From positions 62,001 through 126,000 of the forward strand of contig CAVVCO010000016.1 in assembly GCA_963746735.1 (NCBI GenBank): a stretch of DNA of 64,000 nt. The letters are read 5' to 3'. Position 1 is the first letter of the stretch. Each line of letters begins with the position of its first letter. Positions 8,922 through 18,547 of this stretch are shown here, one piece after another. This DNA comes from CAVSWT01 sp963746735. Its GTDB lineage: Bacteria > Bacteroidota > Ignavibacteria > Ignavibacteriales > Ignavibacteriaceae. The notes beneath the pieces were generated by a model. The model did no database searches. It had not been told where the DNA came from and saw nothing but the letters and a program-made list of their open reading frames with translations. Made by a program: the position numbers and the translations under genes.

Positions 8922-11900
8922 ATGACAACTAGAAAAAATAATTATCACTTTCATATTGTTTTAGGAATATTGATAATTGCATATTTATCTTTTGGATTTA
9001 AAGAAAATAATAAAAAAGGTACTAGTAATACTGAAGAAACTCATTCTCTGAAAAAAACTTTGGTTTCTGGTAAGAATGGAGATTCTTATAGATTCTATAT
9101 CAATAACATTAATTTACCTCTAAATGATAAAGGGAAAATTGCTGCTGTTAATATTCCACCAGTAGGTTCAGGCGGTAAGTTTGGTGGAAAAGATTTTCTG
9201 TTTTCTTCAGGTTTCTATCTAAGCGGTTATACAAATGGGAAACTTTGGGCATTTGGTAATGCTTCTTCTTCTTTAATTGAAAATACAGTTTCTGGCCCTG
9301 CTGAAGATCCAAATGATCCAAGAGCCCAATTATACGTTTTAAATAAAGAAGATCAACCCTTCGGTGCTAGCTGGCAGGAATGGAAGGATGCTGTTGCGTT
9401 AGGTGCTGATTTTTATGATGGTGACGGTGATGGACAATATAATCCCGTTGATAGAAATGGAAATGGGATTTGGGATCCTGATGAAGACCGGCCGGATATA
9501 GTAGGTGACGAAACAGTATGGTGTATCTATAACGATGGTCAGCCTGGAGCTCAAAGAACCAACTTTCCTGGAATTGAACCCCAAGGCGTGGATATAAAAC
9601 AAACAATATTTGGTTTCGCATCTAAAGGCGCACTTGGCAATATAATCTTTTTGAGATATAGAATTAAAAACACGGGTCTTAAAGCTGATACTCTAAATGA
9701 CGTTTATTTTGGAGTTTGGTCTGATCCAGATATAGGAGGAACTGCTGGTTACAAAGATGATTTAGTTGGTGTAGATGTTCCTAAAAATGCCGGCTATGTT
9801 TATAACGATGGACCAGATGCAGGATATGGGGTAAATCCACCTTGCTTTATGACCGACTTTTTTTCCGGGCCAATTGCTTATATAGCAGATTCAACGTACA
9901 CTGATAATAATGGCAACGGAGCTTATGATGAAGGTGTTGATACTCCAATAGATACTGCATATAGTTTACGGGGGCAGATTATGGGAGTAAAAGCTTTTCC
10001 GGGTGCAACAAACTTAGGCATTTCATCTTTCATTCATTATCAGCAATCGGATCCAACTCTTGGAGATCCAAGTACAGAAGTAGAAGCTAGAAATTATATG
10101 CTTGGTTTGGATAAGCTGGGCAATCCTGTTGATCCCTGCGATTGGCCTTTGAGTAAAGTTTTTGGCGGAGTTGATTGCAGTACCATAAATAATAAATTTT
10201 GGTACTCAGGTGACCCTGTAACAAAAGTTGGATGGATTAATACTAAACCTACTGATCAAAGAATGATGCAAAATACTGGCCCATTTAAATTGATTAAAGA
10301 TCAAGAATTGGAAATTGTAGTTGCTTATATAGTGGGACAGGGGTCCAGTGCATTATCATCAATAACAGAAGCAAGAAAAATTGATGATGGAGCCCAATTT
10401 ATTTTTGATAATAATTTTGCCGCACCATCACCGCCTCCTGCTGTTACTCCAACAGTTGAAACGGGTGAAGATTTTATAGATTTATCATGGGATACACCAA
10501 AGCAAGTTGATTATAAAAATACTACTGCAGCCTGGGATTTAAGATTTGAAGGGTACATTGTTTATGCATATAAAACAAATGCAACAGTACCAACAGTAAA
10601 TGGCCAGCAGAATTCAGAGATTATCGCCACTTATGATTTAAATAATTTTATTCAAGATGTGTATAAAGAAGATGGTCAAACCGGCGGTATTGAACTGCTT
10701 TATCCAAAAAGTACAAATCAATTGGATTCATTAACTTATTCAGACCCATCAACTGGAAGAATAAGATTAAGAATTACACAAGACCCATTTACTGGCGGAA
10801 ATCTTGTAAAAGGGAAACCATATTATTTTGCTATTACATCTTATGCTTTAAATTATGAAGGACTAAGACTAAAAAGTGATCCGACTAAACCTATTGGTAC
10901 ATCTGGTGATTATTATTTATCAAAAGATGCTCTAACTGCCGAAAGTGAAAACATTGCAAAAATAACAAAAGTTATTATGGGTGCGGATTTATATTCTCCG
11001 CCACAGGACTTTGTTGATGCTGAAAAATCGAGCGGCGGAAGCAGTGGTAAATTACAGTATGATGTTGTAGATAAGACCGCTTTAACAGGTGATAAATATG
11101 CAGTCACATTTACAGTCGATAGTTCAACATCAAATTATTCAGCTTTCTGGAATTTGAAAAATTTAACTACCGGCCAGATGCTTTTAGATTCTGCAAATTA
11201 TTTTCTCTATGGTAAGAGTGAAACTTCATATCAACCTACCGACGGGTTTATTGTAAAGCTTATGCCTGAAACTCCTGCATTAGGAAATTTAACTTATGAA
11301 TTAAGTAATAATTGGATTGATACAACAATAACCCAATATAATTATTTGAATACTGATGTTGCTGGTGCAACAAGAATATTGGGAATAGGTGGAAATCTAT
11401 CAAACTTAAATGGTAATTATGTTAAAGCAGATAGGTTAAGAAGAATTGAATTAAGATTTGGTGAATCGGGTAAAGCATATCGTTATTTAAATGGTTTTAT
11501 CGGCAACAATAATGCTACTCAGCAGAGATTCTTTAAATATGCAGAAGCAGTAACTGCTGCAGATACGATCGGCAAGGGTGTTGTGGGAGAATGGGATGCT
11601 GCTGCCGGTCATGCAAAAGGGTACGTTGATGTTCCATTCACTGCATGGTTAAAAGATTTTGCTACTGGAGAAGAAAAACAGCTGTCAGTCGGCTTCATTG
11701 AAAAAAGAGCTGACTTAGGTGGAAATCCAGATGGGAAATGGGATCCAGGAACAAATCTAGCTTTTTCAGGTGAATACATTTTTATTTTTGACACCACTTA
11801 TGATGCTAATGGCGGTCAAAGAATGTTAAAAGGTGGTACATATATCAATTCCGCAACCGACTGGGCAGATTTAAATGGAGCTGGCGTAAGCAAGGGAGCC

Positions 11901-12476
11901 TTTTACAAAATCCCAGCAGATGCCCCTATATCTGCTACAGAAAGAAAGTTAGCTGAGTCCCCATTTTTTAATACTCTTTATGCTGTGGGAATTCAAAGAA
12001 AAAATAAATCAGATTTTTACTCAGCCGGTGATAAAATTGTAATTGATGTTTCAAATTATCCCTACTCACCACTAGACATTTATACTTTTGAAACAAAGAA
12101 AAATGGAGATTTAACTACTGAAGAGGAAAAAACTATTTTCGATAAAGTTAATGTTTTTCCAAATCCGTTATATGGTTTTAACGCAGCTACTAGCTATACT
12201 AATAGTTCGCCGGATGAACCCTTTGTTACATTTTCAAATTTACCTGAAGAAATCATAATAAAAATTTATACTCTTTCAGGATCACTAGTTAGAACTTTAA
12301 CAACTAGTGATAAAAGTACGGCTGGTTCTCCGTTTTTACAGTGGAATCTTCAAAACGAATCAGGATTAAGAGTAGCTTCTGGTCTTTATATAGCTATAGT
12401 TTCATCCCCAAAATTTGGAGATAAAATTTTGAAATTTTCATTGATACTTCCTCAAAAACAAATACAGAAGTTTTAA
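8922..12476 (+). CDS. Large surface protein with Asp-rich calcium-type repeats and C-terminal sorting-like domain
   Basis: A protein of 1184 residues starting at ATG 8922; the frame is open a little further upstream and overlaps the receptor. Residues 9-23 are hydrophobic and can serve as a signal or anchor. Near residues 164-190 lies a run of D-x-D-G-D/N-G repeats (DGDGDGQYNP, NGNGIWDPDED), with another at about 325 (DNNGNGAYDEG). These resemble calcium-binding thrombospondin type 3 or dockerin-like loops. A fibronectin-III-like stretch is near 515-530. The last 100 residues (VNVFPNPLYG, then KIYTLSGSLVRTL and ASGLYIAIVSS) resemble a divergent T9SS sorting domain. Position between a TonB receptor and a PorV-like gene supports export. 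Its molecular function is not recognised. Confidence 0.75.
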   Translation: MTTRKNNYHFHIVLGILIIAYLSFGFKENNKKGTSNTEETHSLKKTLVSGKNGDSYRFYINNINLPLNDKGKIAAVNIPPVGSGGKFGGKDFLFSSGFYLSGYTNGKLWAFGNASSSLIENTVSGPAEDPNDPRAQLYVLNKEDQPFGASWQEWKDAVALGADFYDGDGDGQYNPVDRNGNGIWDPDEDRPDIVGDETVWCIYNDGQPGAQRTNFPGIEPQGVDIKQTIFGFASKGALGNIIFLRYRIKNTGLKADTLNDVYFGVWSDPDIGGTAGYKDDLVGVDVPKNAGYVYNDGPDAGYGVNPPCFMTDFFSGPIAYIADSTYTDNNGNGAYDEGVDTPIDTAYSLRGQIMGVKAFPGATNLGISSFIHYQQSDPTLGDPSTEVEARNYMLGLDKLGNPVDPCDWPLSKVFGGVDCSTINNKFWYSGDPVTKVGWINTKPTDQRMMQNTGPFKLIKDQELEIVVAYIVGQGSSALSSITEARKIDDGAQFIFDNNFAAPSPPPAVTPTVETGEDFIDLSWDTPKQVDYKNTTAAWDLRFEGYIVYAYKTNATVPTVNGQQNSEIIATYDLNNFIQDVYKEDGQTGGIELLYPKSTNQLDSLTYSDPSTGRIRLRITQDPFTGGNLVKGKPYYFAITSYALNYEGLRLKSDPTKPIGTSGDYYLSKDALTAESENIAKITKVIMGADLYSPPQDFVDAEKSSGGSSGKLQYDVVDKTALTGDKYAVTFTVDSSTSNYSAFWNLKNLTTGQMLLDSANYFLYGKSETSYQPTDGFIVKLMPETPALGNLTYELSNNWIDTTITQYNYLNTDVAGATRILGIGGNLSNLNGNYVKADRLRRIELRFGESGKAYRYLNGFIGNNNATQQRFFKYAEAVTAADTIGKGVVGEWDAAAGHAKGYVDVPFTAWLKDFATGEEKQLSVGFIEKRADLGGNPDGKWDPGTNLAFSGEYIFIFDTTYDANGGQRMLKGGTYINSATDWADLNGAGVSKGAFYKIPADAPISATERKLAESPFFNTLYAVGIQRKNKSDFYSAGDKIVIDVSNYPYSPLDIYTFETKKNGDLTTEEEKTIFDKVNVFPNPLYGFNAATSYTNSSPDEPFVTFSNLPEEIIIKIYTLSGSLVRTLTTSDKSTAGSPFLQWNLQNESGLRVASGLYIAIVSSPKFGDKILKFSLILPQKQIQKF

Positions 12477-12487
12477 TGATGAAAAAC

Positions 12488-12512
12488 AGGCAGGGATTTT
12501 CAATTCCTGCCT
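12488..12512 (+). terminator. Stem-loop between surface protein and PorV-like gene
   Basis: AGGCAGG (12488-12494) pairs with CCTGCCT (12506-12512) around a loop of about 11 bases. No long T run follows, so it may be an mRNA-processing or attenuation hairpin rather than a full terminator. Confidence 0.5.
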
Positions 12513-12549
12513 AATATTTAGTTTCTAAATTTTTAGGAGTTTTATAAAA

Positions 12550-13572
12550 ATGAAAAAAATATTACTAATTGTTTTAATAACATTAACAACTACTCCTCTT
12601 TGGGCAGGCGACCCTGCTAGAAAAGGAACTACAGGTGCAGAAGAGCTTTTAATTCCCGTGGGTGCTAGAGGCATTGCTACCGGCGGGGCAATGCTTGCTA
12701 CTCTAACCGGATTGGAATCAATTTACTATAACCCGGCGGGCCTGGATTTAAGTGATCAAACAGAAGCAATGTTTAGTTACATGAATTATATTGCTGATAT
12801 AAATGTTTCTTACTTCGCTGCTTCTGCAAATTTAGGTGATTTGGGTTCTGTTGCATTAAGTTTTAAGACATTTGATTTTGGGAACATTCCAATTACAACA
12901 GAAGACTTTCCCGATGGTACTGGCTCTACTTATTCACCAGCATTTTTAACGGTTGGGTTTACATATTCTAAAATTATTACCGACCGTGTTTCTGTTGGAA
13001 CGAATATTAAATTAATTACTGAATCTATTCAAGATACTAAGGCTTCAGGTGTTGCAATTGATTTTGGAGTTCAATACAGATTTAATTCTAAGTTTTATTT
13101 AGGGGCTTCTTTAAAAAATATTGGCTCGAATATGGTCTATTCAGGATCCGAATTACAATCCAACACATCAATTCCAGGTACAGATCCAGGTACATCTGGA
13201 GGTGTTTATGAAGCAGTTTCGGAAGAATTTCAAATCCCAAGTTACTTTGAATTGAGCTTAGGTTACAATCATGATTTTAATGAACAGAATGATATTGTAT
13301 TGGGCGGAACATTCACGGCAAACAATTCACTTGAAGATAAAATGAATTTCGGATTAGAGTATGGTTTTATGAAAACTTTATATTTAAGAGGCGGTTATAA
13401 TATGTTAATTGGTGCATCTTCTAATCAATCAATATTCGGTTTTACAGCAGGCGCCGGGGTTAATTATGAGATCGGCAACGGGGTTGGAGTAGCTTTTGAT
13501 TACGCTTTCAGAGATGTTAAAGATTTTCCAACTGCAAACCATATTTTTACCGTAAAATTGTCATTGCAATAA
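12550..13572 (+). CDS. PorV/PorQ-family outer-membrane beta-barrel protein
   Basis: Outer-membrane protein of 340 residues with a signal peptide (1-19, cleavage after WAG). The N-terminal block GARGIATGGAMLATLTGLESIYYNPAGL is the hallmark of the PorV/PorQ (FadL-related) family. PorV shuttles T9SS cargo from the translocon to the attachment complex. The rest is alternating beta-strand sequence ending in a strand with terminal aromatic and hydrophobic residues. It begins behind a TTTTTAGGAG site at ATG 12550 and closes the block of exported proteins, followed by a strong terminator. That makes a role in delivering its neighbours plausible, though this is inference. Confidence 0.8.
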   Translation: MKKILLIVLITLTTTPLWAGDPARKGTTGAEELLIPVGARGIATGGAMLATLTGLESIYYNPAGLDLSDQTEAMFSYMNYIADINVSYFAASANLGDLGSVALSFKTFDFGNIPITTEDFPDGTGSTYSPAFLTVGFTYSKIITDRVSVGTNIKLITESIQDTKASGVAIDFGVQYRFNSKFYLGASLKNIGSNMVYSGSELQSNTSIPGTDPGTSGGVYEAVSEEFQIPSYFELSLGYNHDFNEQNDIVLGGTFTANNSLEDKMNFGLEYGFMKTLYLRGGYNMLIGASSNQSIFGFTAGAGVNYEIGNGVGVAFDYAFRDVKDFPTANHIFTVKLSLQ

Positions 13573-13592
13573 ACAAAATAGTATTATAAGTT

Positions 13593-13619
13593 AAGGCGTC
13601 TAAATGACGCCTTTTTTTT
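13593..13619 (+). terminator. Rho-independent terminator
   Basis: AAGGCGTC (13593-13600) pairs with GACGCCTT (13606-13613) around a five-base loop, followed by an unbroken run of T. It ends the TonB receptor/PorV block. Confidence 0.93.
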
Positions 13620-13642
13620 ATTGATTAAATTTAAAATGCTAA

Positions 13643-15034
13643 ATGAAAACTAAAATTACTTCTTTCTTGTTTCTTTCCTTCTTTCTGTTTATCTCAAACA
13701 TTAACCTTTTTGCACAGCAGAACAATTTTATTTTTGACTATGATTATGCAGAATTTGGTTATGATTCTACGTCGGATTATGTTGAATTTTATTATTCATT
13801 TAATCAAAATTCACTGACAAAAACTGAACAAGATTCAGGTACGTTCGTAGAAGGAGTTCTCCATATAACGTTGGAAAATACTTCTACTCATAAGAAAGTA
13901 TTAGATAACGATTGGAACATTTCTTACAAAGTTGAAAACGACACTACCAGCGGTGATAGAAGCTTAATTGGTGTTGTCGGGTTTGTAATACCTGCCGGTG
14001 AATATAAATCACTTGTTAGCGGTCGTGATGCTGTTGATACTTCAAAGATAAGGGTTTATAATGAATCTGTATCTATTAAGCCATTGATCAAAAATAGTTT
14101 CGCTGTAAGTGATATTGAAGTTTCTTCTAAAATTATTCAAGATAGCCCCAATGAACATTCAGTCTTTTATAAAAATACATTTGAGGTAATTCCTATTCCA
14201 GCTTGTTTATTTGGACAGGATCAGCCAGTTGTTTTTTATTATTGTGAACTTTACCAGTTAAAGAACGGGGATTTAAATACACCATTAAAGTTAACTTTAA
14301 ATGTATTTAACAGTAAAGGCAAGAATGTTTTTAATAGAAGTAAAGAAATAAACAGGAAGAATAATACTAGAGTCGAAGTGGGTACTGTTTTGGTTAATAA
14401 ATTTCCTACTGATGCCTACACCATGTTTGTATCATTATTTGATACTTCAACTAATATCGGCATAAATTCTTCCAAAAGATTTTATGTTTATAATCCTGAT
14501 ATTGTCTCAACAGATACAGTAACTGGCTCACATCAGGATGTTTTAGGCAGCGAATTTGCTGTAATGTCCGAAGAGGAAATTGACAATATGTTTGCACAAT
14601 CAAAATACATTGCCTTATCACAAGAAGTAGATCAATACAAGAAGATATCTGAGTTGGAAGGCAAACGAAAATTTATGTATGAGTTCTGGAAAAAACGTGA
14701 CCCTGATACCTCTACTCCTGGAAATGAATATTACAACAAATATTTTCAGCGGGTTAGGGAAAGTAATCAAAAGTACAGTACAATTTCACGAAAAGGGTGG
14801 AAAAGTGATAGAGGAAGAGTATATATTTTATATGGTGAGCCAAGTGAAATTGAACGATATCCTAACCAAACCGATAGCAAACCATACGAGATTTGGCATT
14901 ATAATGATATTGAAGGCGGTGTAATTTTTGTATTTGCTGACTTGACTGGTTTTTCAGATTATACTTTGCTTCATTCAACAAAACGCGGAGAGCTTAGAGA
15001 TGATAACTGGCAGAATAGAATAGCATCTTTCTGA
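13643..15034 (+). CDS. GWxTD-domain protein
   Basis: Exported protein of 463 residues with a signal peptide (1-24, ending LFAQ). The C-terminal 150 residues carry the GWxTD domain: here GWKSDRGRVYILYGEPSEIE near residue 383, with YEIWHY and a final RDDNW. This domain is found mainly in Bacteroidota, Chlorobi and Acidobacteria. Its biochemical role is unknown to me. The N-terminal 250 residues look like beta-sandwich modules. It stands between two terminators, so it is a single-gene transcript. It stops with TGA, evidence that TGA is a stop in this genome. Confidence 0.8.
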   Translation: MKTKITSFLFLSFFLFISNINLFAQQNNFIFDYDYAEFGYDSTSDYVEFYYSFNQNSLTKTEQDSGTFVEGVLHITLENTSTHKKVLDNDWNISYKVENDTTSGDRSLIGVVGFVIPAGEYKSLVSGRDAVDTSKIRVYNESVSIKPLIKNSFAVSDIEVSSKIIQDSPNEHSVFYKNTFEVIPIPACLFGQDQPVVFYYCELYQLKNGDLNTPLKLTLNVFNSKGKNVFNRSKEINRKNNTRVEVGTVLVNKFPTDAYTMFVSLFDTSTNIGINSSKRFYVYNPDIVSTDTVTGSHQDVLGSEFAVMSEEEIDNMFAQSKYIALSQEVDQYKKISELEGKRKFMYEFWKKRDPDTSTPGNEYYNKYFQRVRESNQKYSTISRKGWKSDRGRVYILYGEPSEIERYPNQTDSKPYEIWHYNDIEGGVIFVFADLTGFSDYTLLHSTKRGELRDDNWQNRIASF

Positions 15035-15058
15035 TAAAATTTAAATTATTGAAATTTT

Positions 15059-15089
15059 AAAGGGATGGTTATCAGCCATCCCTTTTTTT
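15059..15089 (+). terminator. Rho-independent terminator
   Basis: AAAGGGATGG pairs with CCATCCCTTT around a loop of seven bases, followed by a run of T. It lies just after the GWxTD gene. Confidence 0.93.
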
Positions 15090-15155
15090 ATTTAATATGA
15101 AAATTATATTTATTTATAATTAAATTTGAAGTGCTTATTGAACGTATAATGTTAA

Positions 15156-16025
15156 TTGCAAAATAAAATTGAATACATATTATTTTTAGGGCTAAGCAGG
15201 TTTTTACGATTATTTAATCTAAAGACGGCTAGAAGGTTTGCTTTTATAATAGGCAGTATTTTTTATTATTTCATTCCTATCAGAAAAGAAGTCGTTTTAG
15301 ATAATTTACGTCATGCATTTCCGGATTTTGATGAAAAGAAAGTTCACAACATTGCTTTCGGTGCATATAAAAATTTTTGTATCTCCTTAATTGAAATTTT
15401 ATATCTCCCAAAGCTGACTCGCGATGAAATTGAACAAAGTGTTATTTGTGAAAACCCCGAATTGTTAACTTCAAAATTCAACGAGAAGAAAGGCGTTATA
15501 CTACTCTCTGCACATTTTGGTAACTGGGAGTATATTGCTTTATCAGTCAGCGCACAACTTCATCTGCCTTTTACTGTAATTGTAAAACCTCAAAGAAATC
15601 CTTTTGTTAATGATTGGATGAATAAAAATAGAATTAAGTTTGAAAATAAAATTGTTTCTCTGGGGATTTCAATTCGCAATGTTTATCAAGAATTAAAGAA
15701 TAAAAATATAGTTGCAATGGTAGCTGATCAACGCGGGCCGGCAGAGGGAACTAAAATTGTGTTTTTTGGAAGGAGAACTTCTGTATTTACAGGGCCTGCA
15801 ATTTTATCTTTAAAAACCGGAGCTCCTTTGATTATGGGAATACCTATAAGGCAAAATGATTATTCATACAAAACAAAATTAATTGAAATTGATTCTAATA
15901 ATTTACCTGAAGATTATGAGGGCAAAGTTTTAGAGCTAAGTAAAAGGCACATGAATTATTTGGAAAGTGTAATTAAACAATATCCGGAACAATGGTTTTG
16001 GATGCATAAGCGTTGGAAACATTAA
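15156..16025 (+). CDS. Lysophospholipid/lipid A acyltransferase family protein (LpxL/HtrB-like)
   Basis: Inner-membrane acyltransferase of 289 residues, the usual length for LpxL-type enzymes that add a secondary acyl chain to lipid A. The catalytic H-x4-E motif is seen as AHFGNWE near residues 119-125. A hydrophobic N-terminal segment anchors it (about 24-42). The start is TTG 15156, because the nearby ATG at 15149 is in another frame and stops after five codons. It heads a packed run with the GT9 gene, consistent with LPS building, and its stop overlaps the upstream region of that gene. Confidence 0.82.
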   Translation: MQNKIEYILFLGLSRFLRLFNLKTARRFAFIIGSIFYYFIPIRKEVVLDNLRHAFPDFDEKKVHNIAFGAYKNFCISLIEILYLPKLTRDEIEQSVICENPELLTSKFNEKKGVILLSAHFGNWEYIALSVSAQLHLPFTVIVKPQRNPFVNDWMNKNRIKFENKIVSLGISIRNVYQELKNKNIVAMVADQRGPAEGTKIVFFGRRTSVFTGPAILSLKTGAPLIMGIPIRQNDYSYKTKLIEIDSNNLPEDYEGKVLELSKRHMNYLESVIKQYPEQWFWMHKRWKH

Positions 16026-16030
16026 TTTTA

Positions 16031-17050
16031 ATGGAAAAGATTTTAGTAATTCAAACTGCATTTATCGGTGACGCAATTTTAACTTTGCCGATGATTCAAA
16101 AACTAAAAGTTAAATTTCCTCAAAGCGAAATTCATGTAATTGCAATTCCATCAACTGAAGAAATATTTTCTGCTTCCCCATTTATTGATGAAGTTATTGT
16201 TCTTGATAAAAAGGGGAAACATAAATCTTTGTTATCGTTATTTAATTTTTCCAGGAAAATTAAAAAAAATAATTATACAAAAATTTATTCTCCTCACCGT
16301 TCTTTTAGAACTTCATTGCTTGTAGTGTTATCAAATGTAAAAGAAACTTACGGATTTACTAACAGCAGTTTGAGGCATGTATATAAAAATTTAGTGGATT
16401 ATAAAATTGATAATCATGAAGTACAAAGGAATCTCGATCTGATCGGGTTTGAATATAGAGATGATGTTTGGAGAATTTTTCCCCAAATCGAAGTTCCTGA
16501 AAAAATTAAGAAAGATGTGAGCAATTACTTTGGAGAATTAAATAATAATTATCAATTTGCGGCAATAGCGCCTGGAAGTGTTTGGAAAACCAAAAAATAC
16601 CCAATCGAATATTATGAGGAGATAATTAAATTTTTAATTAATAATTCATTCTATGTTTTATTAATTGGTGGGGCTTCGGACGAATTTTTATGCAGCCAGT
16701 TGGAAAGTAAATTTAAAAATAATGTTAAATCAACTGCCGGGAAATTTTCTTTGATTGGTTCAATCGAATTGTTGAAAAGAGTAAAGATATTAATATCGAA
16801 TGACAGCGCTCCAACACACTTTGGAATGTGTGCAAATATTCCCACGTTAACTTTATATTGTTCAACTGTTTCCGGCTTTGGTTTTTCACCTTACAATTAT
16901 AAAAGTAATTTTTTAAGTTTCGATGATTTAAGTTGTAAGCCATGCGGTATTCACGGGTATCAAGAATGCCCAATAAAAACTTTTGAATGCGGCTATAAAT
17001 TATTGCCGGAGGTTGTTAACCGGAAAATATTGGAAATGATAAATGATTAA
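16031..17050 (+). CDS. Glycosyltransferase family 9 (LPS heptosyltransferase-like)
   Basis: Protein of 339 residues with the GT9 layout: an N-terminal Rossmann lobe beginning EKILVIQTAFIGDAILTLPM (the GD-x4-TLP motif) and a C-terminal lobe with VKILISNDSAPTHFGM, equivalent to the NDSGPMH nucleotide-sugar site. It probably transfers heptose or a related sugar to the lipid A core on the cytoplasmic face. ATG 16031 is chosen because it gives the canonical N-terminus and clears the acyltransferase stop by five bases. It overlaps the next gene by eight bases. The exact sugar donor cannot be read from the sequence. Confidence 0.83.
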   Translation: MEKILVIQTAFIGDAILTLPMIQKLKVKFPQSEIHVIAIPSTEEIFSASPFIDEVIVLDKKGKHKSLLSLFNFSRKIKKNNYTKIYSPHRSFRTSLLVVLSNVKETYGFTNSSLRHVYKNLVDYKIDNHEVQRNLDLIGFEYRDDVWRIFPQIEVPEKIKKDVSNYFGELNNNYQFAAIAPGSVWKTKKYPIEYYEEIIKFLINNSFYVLLIGGASDEFLCSQLESKFKNNVKSTAGKFSLIGSIELLKRVKILISNDSAPTHFGMCANIPTLTLYCSTVSGFGFSPYNYKSNFLSFDDLSCKPCGIHGYQECPIKTFECGYKLLPEVVNRKILEMIND

Positions 17051-17678
17051 TATTAAAAAAGCAGAGATGATAAATATTGATGAGAACATACATGCAGCAG
17101 TTGCTCATGCAAAAAAAATATTTTTGGAAGGGAAGGTCTTTATTTATCCCACTGATACAATCTACGGTTTCGGGGCAAATCCATTTAACGAAGAATCAAT
17201 TAACAGAATAAATGAAATTAAAAGAAGAGAAATTGGGAAAATGTTTATACTTCTGATCTCTGATATCCCGACTCTTCAAAAGTATGTTGATATAAGGGAA
17301 GAGAAACATTTTGATTTTTTTAATTCACTGTGGCCAAACCCTATTTCCTTAGTTCTAAAACTAAATAGTGAAACGGCTGAGATTTTTAATTCTAAAACCG
17401 CAGCTTTTAGAATACCGAACAATAGATTTTGCTTAAAACTGTTGAAAGAAATTAAAATGCCATTAATTTCTACAAGTGTTAACCGAAGTCAGCATAAGCC
17501 TGTAAATGAAATTGATTTTATTGAAAGTGAATTTGATGAAGAAGTTGACGCAATATATTATACATCAAAAAAATCTTTTTTTACTGCTTCAACCTTAATT
17601 GATTTAAGTGGAAAGACCCCAAAACTAATTAGGGAGGGGAAAATAAAATTTGAAGATATCATTGAAAAATATAAATGA
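17043..17678 (+). CDS. tsaC: L-threonylcarbamoyladenylate synthase (TsaC/Sua5/YrdC family)
   Basis: Makes threonylcarbamoyl-AMP from threonine, bicarbonate and ATP for the t6A37 modification of ANN-decoding tRNAs. The 211 residues match the short TsaC form without the Sua5 C-terminal domain. The signature PTDTIYGFGAN is near residues 37-47, KRREIGK near 61 and STSVN near 147. ATG 17043 overlaps the GT9 gene; an in-frame ATG at 17067 is an alternative start. Its place in an envelope-gene run suggests co-transcription rather than a functional tie. Confidence 0.88.
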   Translation: MINIKKAEMINIDENIHAAVAHAKKIFLEGKVFIYPTDTIYGFGANPFNEESINRINEIKRREIGKMFILLISDIPTLQKYVDIREEKHFDFFNSLWPNPISLVLKLNSETAEIFNSKTAAFRIPNNRFCLKLLKEIKMPLISTSVNRSQHKPVNEIDFIESEFDEEVDAIYYTSKKSFFTASTLIDLSGKTPKLIREGKIKFEDIIEKYK

Positions 17679-17688
17679 AAAAATTAAA

Positions 17689-18525
17689 ATGATTGACATT
17701 AAAAAAAAGCTTAAGCACATTAAAAGTTTTTCAATAATGATTATCCCGGACCATGCCGGCAGCGGGACGCAATCTCATCACGTGTACTTTAATAAAATTG
17801 CCTTTTATGCTACTATATACACGTTGGTTGTAGCAATAGCCGGGTTTGTTTTCTTCTCATATACACCAATTAAAGGTCTGATTTTTCCCTCCCAAACCAG
17901 CCTTAGCAGTTCTGATATGAAAATAGTTAATGAGTTAAATAAGAAAATGATTTTTCTTACTAAGGAATTGGAAGATCTTAAGTCTACAAATGAAAAACTG
18001 AGGTACGCAATTACTCTTGGAGATTCTACATTACTTGATTCAATTAAATTAGATAAGAAAAAGTCAGAAGTTTCAAGCAAGCTCAAAATAGAAGGTTCGT
18101 TGCTTGCAGTTATAAGAAATTTTTTTCCGGGCAGCAAAGATAATGACCTAAAAAGTTATTATTTTTATAATCCTGTGAATGCCTTTGTAAGCAGAGATTT
18201 TAAGCCTGAAAATGGGCATATGGGTGTTGATTATGTTCTTAAGACAGGAACTCCCGTTTATGCTTCTGCAAGCGGTTATATTGCTTTTTCAGATTATACT
18301 GCTTCTTCAGGAAATATGATTATAATAATTCATCCTGATGATTACATTACGGTTTACAAACATTGTTCTTTGCTTCTTAAAAAAGAAAGAGAAAAAGTTC
18401 TGCAAGGTGAGTTAATTGCTTTAAGTGGAAACACCGGTGAAATTACTACAGGGCCTCACCTCCATTTTGAAGTTTGGAAAAACGGTCAGCCTATAGATCC
18501 TAAAGAAATTTTAATTAACTATTAG
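17689..18525 (+). CDS. M23 family metallopeptidase, membrane-anchored (LytM-like)
   Basis: Peptidoglycan endopeptidase-type protein of 278 residues. There is a cytoplasmic N-terminus, one membrane helix (about residues 40-60) and a periplasmic coiled-coil stretch (about 80-125, MKIVNELNKKMIFLTKELED). The M23 domain carries the zinc ligands in GHMGVD (H-x3-D) and the HLHFEVW motif, so it looks catalytically complete. ATG 17689 is preferred over TTG 17650, which overlaps tsaC. It directly precedes a bactofilin gene. M23-bactofilin pairs are known to shape cells (for example Csd/CcmA in Helicobacter), and the same role is likely here. Confidence 0.87.
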   Translation: MIDIKKKLKHIKSFSIMIIPDHAGSGTQSHHVYFNKIAFYATIYTLVVAIAGFVFFSYTPIKGLIFPSQTSLSSSDMKIVNELNKKMIFLTKELEDLKSTNEKLRYAITLGDSTLLDSIKLDKKKSEVSSKLKIEGSLLAVIRNFFPGSKDNDLKSYYFYNPVNAFVSRDFKPENGHMGVDYVLKTGTPVYASASGYIAFSDYTASSGNMIIIIHPDDYITVYKHCSLLLKKEREKVLQGELIALSGNTGEITTGPHLHFEVWKNGQPIDPKEILINY

Positions 18526-18547
18526 CCTAACAAAAAAGGAGTAATAA

